This document shows positions 13,909 through 18,940 of a DNA stretch of 18,940 bases, in pieces. The stretch's first letter is position 1. Each line of letters opens with the position of its first letter. Source of the stretch: an uncultured Lachnospiraceae bacterium (GTDB lineage Bacteria; Bacillota; Clostridia; Lachnospirales; Lachnospiraceae); assembly GCA_910588815.1 (NCBI GenBank), contig CAJUQY010000049.1, positions 1 to 18,940 on the forward strand. Reading direction: 5' to 3'. The position numbers and the translations under genes are program-made. The notes beneath the pieces were generated by a model, which saw only the letters and a program-made list of their open reading frames with translations, made no database searches and was not told where the DNA came from.

Positions 13909-16455
13909 TTAATTTAAAGTCGTCATGCGCATGGGCCCGTTTGCCGTGCCGCCCATCAGGTTGGTAAAGACAAAAGCACACTGATAGCCGTCCGGAACCC
14001 GGTAATTTAACGACAGTGTGGACGTCCCACCCTCCGGTATTTCCATAGGAAACTCATCCTTTTCCTCTGCAGCGCAGAATTTCATATCCTGCTCCTCATT
14101 GATGGCGATGACGATAAAATCTTCGCCGGACAGGGTAATCGTTTCATATGCATGGACAGACAGATGAATGAGCAGATCCCTGGAGCCATCCCCGTTTGCC
14201 CGGCCGGCAAATTCACCTGCGTGGAGCGCATAATCCATCGGCCACATCGTCTGATAGTCTCCCGCATCAAACTGATCAATGGTAACCTCCTCCATGTTTT
14301 CGTCAAGAATCTGCTGCAAAATCAAATCCTCTGTAGCCAGCGTTTCTCCCTGGTGGCTCAGAATATCGTTCCCGGCAGCCGCAGTCTCCGGTTCGTCCCG
14401 TGAATCCTTCGGTTCATCCATCCCCGCATCATCATCCTCCGGCAAATGAGCCGCACCGTCATCTGCTTCCTTTTCTCTGCCCTCATAAATCAAATTCGGC
14501 AGGCCGTTTTCTTCTATGGAATAAAGGCGGTGGATGCCCGACTCTCTGTTATAGATCACATAGTACAATATCTCTTCCACTTCATAGAGAAATTCAGGGG
14601 CCCTGGAATCCACCAGCCGTTCTCCGGAACCGTCCGTCTTGACCTGATAAAGGCCCGAATGCCCTTCCGAGCCTGTATAGTAGAGCCGGTCTCCACAGAT
14701 GTTGAAGGCATCGATCTCCCCGGTATTTAAAGACTGATCCTCTTTCCCGTCTGTCTTCATCCTTCGCAGGCCATAATCCTCCTCCGGGTCCATGTAGTAG
14801 ATCCAGCCATCCTCCACCAGATACTGGAATACATAATGGGTTCCCACTCTGCCAAGCCCGCTCCCGTCTGTCTTCACCTTGTAAAGCTCCTTCTGCCAGC
14901 TCTCAGAAGCATCCTTCGTTTTAAGAAAATACAGCCACCCGTCTTCCAGATTGATGCCGCTGTTGTTTCCGCTTACCAGCTGCTTATCCTGTCCTCCGGA
15001 GACGGTCATGCTCCTTATGGGCCCGTCATACTGTACATAATAGATCATCCCGTCACAGATCTGGAATGCGGAAACATTCTTTCCCCCGACTTTCTCCGCA
15101 GGCTTCTCCGGATTTGCCATGGGAATCCGTTCTATGATGCCGCTGTCACCGAGATAATAAATCCAGTTCTCCCACAGATTCACATAGCCGATGTGCGGAT
15201 CCTCCGCCGTCTTCCATGTCCCGGTTTTGTCCATGACCTGGAGGGTGCTGCCGTCCACACTGCTATAGACAAATCCGGAAGAAGAGGCCGCCACCGCCCC
15301 GAAATTGCTGATATTTCCATTGCTGTTGCCAAGCAGCCCTCCCTTTCCCTTCGGAAGAAGCAGGAAAACCGCCGCTCCGCCCAGCACACAGACGAGGGCC
15401 AGAAGTCCAATGATCAGCTTTTTCTTTCCCCCTGAGGGCTTTCGGCTGACATCCCCCAAAGTTTTCGGTTTTTGATCAGAAGCCGGAGGAGACGGAACCA
15501 CGGAATCTGGTACCGGCGGCCTTGGGTTCTGCTGACTTGTACTCTGGTTCATCCTGTAAAGCTCTTCTCCCAGCGCCTCCACTGTCTGGTATCTGTTTTC
15601 CGAATAGAGGGCCAAGCCTTTCATAAGAGCGGCATCCTGCCCCGCCGTCGTCCCTGCGCCAAGGGCCGACGGCGGCTTCAGCTGATCCCATCGCATCCGC
15701 TCCATGGGCTCTGGCGGTATCTCTCCCGTTATGCACCGGTAAATGGTGGCGGAAAGGGCGTACACATCCGTCCAGGGCCCCTGCACCCCCTGGCTCCGGT
15801 ACTGTTCCTCCGGGGCATATCCCGGTTTCAACAGCACGGAAAGGCTTTTTTCCCCGGAAGGGGTCGTCTCTCTGGCGGCCCCGAAATCCAAAAGCTTCAC
15901 CATCCCCGCCCCGGTAAGCATAATATTGTCCGGACTGATGTCCCTGTGGATCAGACCTGCTTTATGTATCTGGCTTAAGGAGGCTATAACCGGCCGCATC
16001 AGCTCTAAGACCCGGTTTACCGGAAGACGCCCGCCCGCCTGGTCCACATACCGGCGCAGGGTCATGCCGTCCAGATATTCCATGACAATATAAGCCGTAT
16101 TGTTTTCCATGAAAAAATCTCTGACTCCCACAATGCCAGGCAAAAATTGAAATTTTGCCAAAATCCTGGCCTCATCCAAAAACTTCTTTTTTCCCCGCTC
16201 GTAAAATTCCGCTCCGCTCCCCACATGGGCGATGACCTGGCTGTTCCCTCTGGTCACAACCCCGGAAGGATAATACTCCTTGATCGCCACTTTGAGGCCC
16301 AGATTCAATTCCGCCCCCTCATAGGTAATTCCAAATCCCCCCTCCCCGATCACCCGCTTAATCATGTATTTCCCATTCAGAATTGTATCTGGCGGAAGGT
16401 GATGCGGCGCCTGACCGCTCTGTACACCGGAATTTTTTTCCATAGCTTCTCCCAT
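13909..16455 (-). CDS. Membrane Ser/Thr protein kinase with extracellular propeller-like domain
   Basis: An 848-residue receptor-type kinase, first gene of the operon. The Hanks-type kinase domain (about 28-300) has GEGGFGITYEG (37-47), VAIKE with K59, E95, HRDISPDN (170-177), DFGAAR (190-195) and YAPEEQY (213-219). A Pro/Ser linker (305-345) leads to one membrane helix (347-367) flanked by KKK, which places the rest outside. Residues 385-660 are about six repeats of the type GWLYF/GWIYYMD followed by KVKTDGSG, matching the DUF5050 propeller-like family. An acidic spacer (660-700) and a beta-rich C-terminal domain (725-848) follow. No PASTA repeats are present. GGAGGAG precedes the first ATG; a second in-frame ATG is at 16443. 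The likely role is sensing an outside signal and phosphorylating cytoplasmic targets read by the FHA proteins. The ligand is unknown. Confidence 0.92.
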   Translation of the reverse strand: MGEAMEKNSGVQSGQAPHHLPPDTILNGKYMIKRVIGEGGFGITYEGAELNLGLKVAIKEYYPSGVVTRGNSQVIAHVGSGAEFYERGKKKFLDEARILAKFQFLPGIVGVRDFFMENNTAYIVMEYLDGMTLRRYVDQAGGRLPVNRVLELMRPVIASLSQIHKAGLIHRDISPDNIMLTGAGMVKLLDFGAARETTPSGEKSLSVLLKPGYAPEEQYRSQGVQGPWTDVYALSATIYRCITGEIPPEPMERMRWDQLKPPSALGAGTTAGQDAALMKGLALYSENRYQTVEALGEELYRMNQSTSQQNPRPPVPDSVVPSPPASDQKPKTLGDVSRKPSGGKKKLIIGLLALVCVLGGAAVFLLLPKGKGGLLGNSNGNISNFGAVAASSSGFVYSSVDGSTLQVMDKTGTWKTAEDPHIGYVNLWENWIYYLGDSGIIERIPMANPEKPAEKVGGKNVSAFQICDGMIYYVQYDGPIRSMTVSGGQDKQLVSGNNSGINLEDGWLYFLKTKDASESWQKELYKVKTDGSGLGRVGTHYVFQYLVEDGWIYYMDPEEDYGLRRMKTDGKEDQSLNTGEIDAFNICGDRLYYTGSEGHSGLYQVKTDGSGERLVDSRAPEFLYEVEEILYYVIYNRESGIHRLYSIEENGLPNLIYEGREKEADDGAAHLPEDDDAGMDEPKDSRDEPETAAAGNDILSHQGETLATEDLILQQILDENMEEVTIDQFDAGDYQTMWPMDYALHAGEFAGRANGDGSRDLLIHLSVHAYETITLSGEDFIVIAINEEQDMKFCAAEEKDEFPMEIPEGGTSTLSLNYRVPDGYQCAFVFTNLMGGTANGPMRMTTLN

Positions 16456-16575
16456 CGATTCTCCTCCAATTGTTCCTGCATTACCTGTCTTCCTAATTTT
16501 TCTTTTTATCTTATCATATCACCCCCCTTTTCCGCAAGATTCCCAAAATATTTAGGCATCAGAAAAAAAATCAAC

Positions 16576-16614
16576 TTGTCCGCCACATACAAATATGTTA
16601 GACTAATGTATAAT
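16576..16614 (+). promoter_or_regulatory. Candidate promoter and operator-like palindrome of the two-component genes
   Basis: TTGTCC (16576-16581), 17 bases, TAGACT (16599-16604), with TG at 16596-16597 making an extended -10. The spacer contains the inverted repeat ACATA-CAAA-TATGT (16585-16598). A TATAAT at 16609-16614 is an alternative -10 without a good -35. It lies in the divergent gap between the kinase operon and the histidine kinase gene. Confidence 0.35.
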
Positions 16615-16656
16615 TGTGCCTTGTTCTATTTCACCGCAAAGGAGGTCTGTTCTGTC

Positions 16657-18102
16657 ATGCCCATTGAACCGCAAGGCGGTCTTCCCGGTGAGTTTCTTCT
16701 TCTTTTCACCCTCGTGATCTGGATGCTTTTTTTCATCATCCGTCTGGGCAATCCCGGAAACATGATGAACCGCTGGTGCTTTATCACCGGCATGATCTTC
16801 AGCATCGGTGTTTTAAAAGAATATCTCTATTTCACGCTCTGTCCCTGGCTGATGAAGATTTTTCCTGCTCTGCTTACGGAAAACAGAGCCTTTGCCGTCT
16901 ATTCCTCATTGACAGCATTTTTTTATTACTTTTCTATGCCTGCCGCCCTTGTGCTCGGCATGTATTTTGCCCGGACAGAGGATGTCTTCCCCAGACTTTT
17001 TTCCTGGTTAAAGCCCTGTGTATTCCTTCCCGGCATCCTCATGGGCTTTTTGTATCCCTACCCTCAAACCAGGTATTACCAGCTTCATGTCCGCGCCTTT
17101 TTTCCTGCGATTACTGTCTATAACCTGGTTTATGCCCTCATCCTGACCTGGCTGTTCCTTCATACCCTGCGCAGAGAACGGCAGGAGCCTTATTACCGCC
17201 AGAAGAAGGTTGTAGCGCTCTTCACTCTGATCCCGATCTGGTACTGGATCGTAAGCGCCCTGTTGGTCCATTCACTAAACCTGCACCGGCTGTTCAAAGT
17301 CTGGCAGGGAAATTTTTTGATTCTTTTGATTCTGTTGATCTATTTTCTCTGCCGTGCCTTCCGGGACGGGATTATGGGAACCAGATTCCGCCATGAGGTC
17401 TTTGACTGGGACAAGGACGGACAGATGATGAGCCAGAGTGCCAGCTGCGTCCGGCATCTTTGCAAAAACGAATTGGCGAAGATCGACTGGTGCGCCAAAA
17501 ACCTGAAATCTTCCTGTTCCAAGGAAGAAAACGGCGAGTACGCCCGCATCATCCTCCGTTCCACGGAGCATTTAAAAAACTGTATGGAAAAAATGCAGGC
17601 CTACTCCCAGGAAATTTATTTAAAAAAAGAGTTCTGCTCCATGCAGCAGCTTTTCTCCGCCTGCACCAACGGGTTTTCCCGCCTGTACCCCGGCATTTCC
17701 CTGGAAATTTTTTGTAGTCCGAATTTGTTTCTGCTGTGCGACCAGGAAGCCATGCTGGAGGTTTTCAACAACCTGGCAGGCAATGCAGCCGACGCCATGG
17801 ACGGTTCCGGGACACTTTCCATCAGGGCAGTCCCTTCCCCCGGAAACAAACAGCTTGACATTTCCTTTTCTGACACGGGAAAGGGAATACCCCCGGAACT
17901 GCTCTCCAAGCTTTTTGAACCGTATTTCAGTACCAAATCGTCTTCGGACGGACATATGGGGCTGGGCCTTTATTTCTGCAGACGGGTCATTAAAAAACAC
18001 GGCGGCCGGATTACCGTGGACTCTGCCCCGGACGCCGGAAGCATCTTTTCCCTCTGCTTTCCCCGGAAATATGTGGAAGAGCGGAAAGAAGCCGATTCCT
18101 GA
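16657..18102 (+). CDS. Multi-pass membrane sensor histidine kinase
   Basis: A 481-residue kinase with about seven hydrophobic segments in residues 10-235 and no known sensor domain, so it probably senses something in or near the membrane. The phospho-acceptor region reads RHLCKNELAKIDWCA (266-280); H267 followed by KNEL fits the HxxKNE-type acceptor rather than the common HE(I/L)RTP box. The ATPase domain has N-box NNLAGNAADAM (371-381), G1 DTGKGIPPELL (406-416), F-box LFEPYFSTK (419-427) and G2 GHMGLGLYF (432-440). AAGGAGG lies about 11 bases before ATG 16657. The frame stays open upstream to 16147, but that part overlaps the oppositely oriented kinase gene and is not coding. The response regulator gene follows after 59 bases and is its obvious partner. 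Confidence 0.9.
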   Translation: MPIEPQGGLPGEFLLLFTLVIWMLFFIIRLGNPGNMMNRWCFITGMIFSIGVLKEYLYFTLCPWLMKIFPALLTENRAFAVYSSLTAFFYYFSMPAALVLGMYFARTEDVFPRLFSWLKPCVFLPGILMGFLYPYPQTRYYQLHVRAFFPAITVYNLVYALILTWLFLHTLRRERQEPYYRQKKVVALFTLIPIWYWIVSALLVHSLNLHRLFKVWQGNFLILLILLIYFLCRAFRDGIMGTRFRHEVFDWDKDGQMMSQSASCVRHLCKNELAKIDWCAKNLKSSCSKEENGEYARIILRSTEHLKNCMEKMQAYSQEIYLKKEFCSMQQLFSACTNGFSRLYPGISLEIFCSPNLFLLCDQEAMLEVFNNLAGNAADAMDGSGTLSIRAVPSPGNKQLDISFSDTGKGIPPELLSKLFEPYFSTKSSSDGHMGLGLYFCRRVIKKHGGRITVDSAPDAGSIFSLCFPRKYVEERKEADS

Positions 18103-18161
18103 AGGATCAGCCATACAGGGGTACACAATTGTTAAAAAGAAACAGGAGTGTCTTGAATACC

Positions 18162-18758
18162 ATGGAATTTGATTTTCTGAAGCCCAAAAAACTGCGGATT
18201 TTCACAGTAGAGGATGATTCGGATTTTGCCTTTCTCATCCACACCACCCTGAACCGGGAAGACGATATCGTCGTGATCGGACATGCGTCCTGTGAGGCCG
18301 AGGCGTTCCAAAAGCTGCCCGGGCTGAAACCGGATTTGGTGCTCATGGATCTGAACTTATCGTCCTCCCCCTCGGACGGCATTGTGACCGGTCGGCGCAT
18401 CCGCCTGAAAACAGACGCCAGACTGGTAATCCTGAGCGGCTATGAGGATACCTCCATCGTCGTAAATGCCTGCAAGCAGACTTTCGCCTCCGGCTATCTT
18501 TTTAAAAGCCAGTTTGAAATCCTTCCTGATGCACTGAAGCGGATGTCCGCCGGACCCACTCCCCAACTGGCCCTGATCCGCTCTCTGATCTTATCGGATC
18601 TATCGGCTGCGGAACAAACCGTGCTGGAACTGATGCTTGGGGCAGACATCACCCTCCACTCTTCCGCCAAGACCATCGCCAACCAGAAAAGCAGTATTCT
18701 GAAAAAACTGGGCCTCCGCAGTCAGGAGGAACTCCTTCATCTCTTTCGGTACTATTAA
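18162..18758 (+). CDS. Response regulator with compact LuxR-like C-terminus
   Basis: A 198-residue two-domain regulator. The receiver (10-130) has the acidic pair in VEDDSDF (D18, D19), phospho-acceptor D63 in LVLMDLNL, S92 in VILSGYED and K115 in LFKSQFE. The C-terminal region (145-198) resembles the NarL/LuxR helix-turn-helix: LSAAEQTVLELMLG, then KTIANQKSSILKKLG. The segment between them is about five residues shorter than the usual NKEIAEKLFIS region, so the first HTH helix looks trimmed and DNA binding needs a test. The start is uncertain: AGGAG at 18144-18148 is 13 bases before ATG 18162 and only 4 before a TTG at 18153; a further TTG at 18129 would add 11 residues. It is in one unit with the preceding histidine kinase. 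Target genes are unknown; the divergent phospho-signalling operon is a natural guess. Confidence 0.85.
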   Translation: MEFDFLKPKKLRIFTVEDDSDFAFLIHTTLNREDDIVVIGHASCEAEAFQKLPGLKPDLVLMDLNLSSSPSDGIVTGRRIRLKTDARLVILSGYEDTSIVVNACKQTFASGYLFKSQFEILPDALKRMSAGPTPQLALIRSLILSDLSAAEQTVLELMLGADITLHSSAKTIANQKSSILKKLGLRSQEELLHLFRYY

Positions 18759-18778
18759 AATCCCAAACTAACTCCGCC

Positions 18779-18841
18779 GCACAGGCGCCGTGCGGCCCGT
18801 GCGCCACTTCAGTGGCATGTTTCCTCTGCACGGGCCTGTGC
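18779..18841. repeat. GC-rich nested palindrome
   Basis: Nested arms: GCACAGGC (18779-18786) with GCCTGTGC (18834-18841), GGCCCGTGC (18794-18802) with GCACGGGCC (18828-18836), and inner GCCAC-TTCA-GTGGC (18803-18816). The two outer pairings share three bases, so they compete or form coaxially. It follows the response regulator stop by 20 bases and has no T-run. It may be a transcript end or a dispersed intergenic element. Confidence 0.55.
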
Positions 18842-18847
18842 ACATAA

Positions 18848-18873
18848 AAAAATCCTGCCTATGCAGGATTTTT
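18848..18873. terminator. Bidirectional intrinsic terminator
   Basis: AAAAATCCTGC (18848-18858) pairs with GCAGGATTTTT (18863-18873) around CTAT. The GC core of six pairs is flanked by A- and T-runs, so it works in both directions: it ends the tRNA transcript on the minus strand (7 T's follow) and the two-component genes on the plus strand. Confidence 0.9.
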
Positions 18874-18884
18874 CAAATTCTTCA

Positions 18885-18940
18885 CGCGGCAGAGAGGATT
18901 CGAACCCCCGACACCTTGGTCCGTAGCCAAGTGCTCTATC
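18885..18940 (-). tRNA. tRNA-Arg (anticodon ACG), 5' part outside the window
   Basis: The minus strand shows the end of the D-arm, then an anticodon arm CTTGG-CTACGGA-CCAAG whose loop gives anticodon ACG (Arg, CGN codons after A34 editing). A five-base variable loop follows, then the T-arm with GGTTCGAATCC and the acceptor 3' half CTGCCGC plus discriminator G at 18885. The CCA end is not encoded. About 20 bases at the 5' end lie beyond the window. A good terminator follows 12 bases downstream. Confidence 0.92.

Noticed and set aside
9732..16455. The kinase/FHA/PP2C cluster as part of a type VI or type VII secretion locus
   Set aside because: Such loci can contain FHA, kinase and phosphatase genes, but no secretion ATPase, sheath, WXG100 or effector gene is in the window, and both flanks are ordinary genes.
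16147..16656. N-terminal extension of the histidine kinase to 651 residues
   Set aside because: The extension is antisense to the Ser/Thr kinase gene and the divergent promoter region; the ribosome site AAGGAGG supports the start at 16657.

Overview
The window looks like a chromosomal segment of a spore-forming, low-to-mid GC Firmicute, most likely a Lachnospiraceae-type Clostridium. Pointers are AGGAGG-type ribosome sites before almost every gene, consensus sigma-A promoters, a forespore (sigma-G) type promoter at 8566-8596, and families common in that group: RACo-like ASKHA protein, PF06541 membrane protein, HAAS/DUF1700 protein, papain-like lipoprotein. No phage, insertion sequence or CRISPR array was seen.

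Layout. 1-1793: a RACo-like reductive activator whose 5' end looks damaged. 1870-2535 (-): a PF06541 membrane protein. 2804-3760 (+): a Gfo/Idh/MocA oxidoreductase with a clear promoter. 7651-3852 (-): a four-gene operon of rRNA methyltransferase, secreted papain-like lipoprotein, XTP/dITP pyrophosphatase and YfcE-type phosphoesterase; its promoter overlaps the stop codon of a small rhodanese gene. 8040-8290: an intergenic region full of RNA-like hairpins. 8315-8527 (-): a 70-residue Asn/Ser/Gln protein behind a sigma-G-like promoter. 8772-9709 (+): a HAAS-domain membrane protein and D-aminoacyl-tRNA deacylase, led by a perfect TTGACA-N17-TATAAT promoter and a structured leader.

The centre of interest is 9732-16455 (-). 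It is a tightly packed five-gene operon made only of Ser/Thr phospho-signalling parts: a membrane kinase with an outward propeller-like domain, a zinc-ribbon/FHA reader, a membrane-anchored PP2C phosphatase, a zinc-ribbon/PrsW intramembrane protease/FHA fusion, and a soluble PP2C phosphatase. A kinase, two erasers, two readers and a protease in one transcript suggest a complete envelope-to-cytoplasm circuit in which phosphorylation may steer intramembrane proteolysis. That linkage is inference; the domain calls rest on visible motifs.

Divergent from this operon is a two-component pair (16657-18758, +): a multi-pass histidine kinase and a response regulator with a compact LuxR-like C-terminus. 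The window ends with a GC-rich palindrome, a bidirectional terminator and the 3' part of a tRNA-Arg(ACG) on the minus strand.
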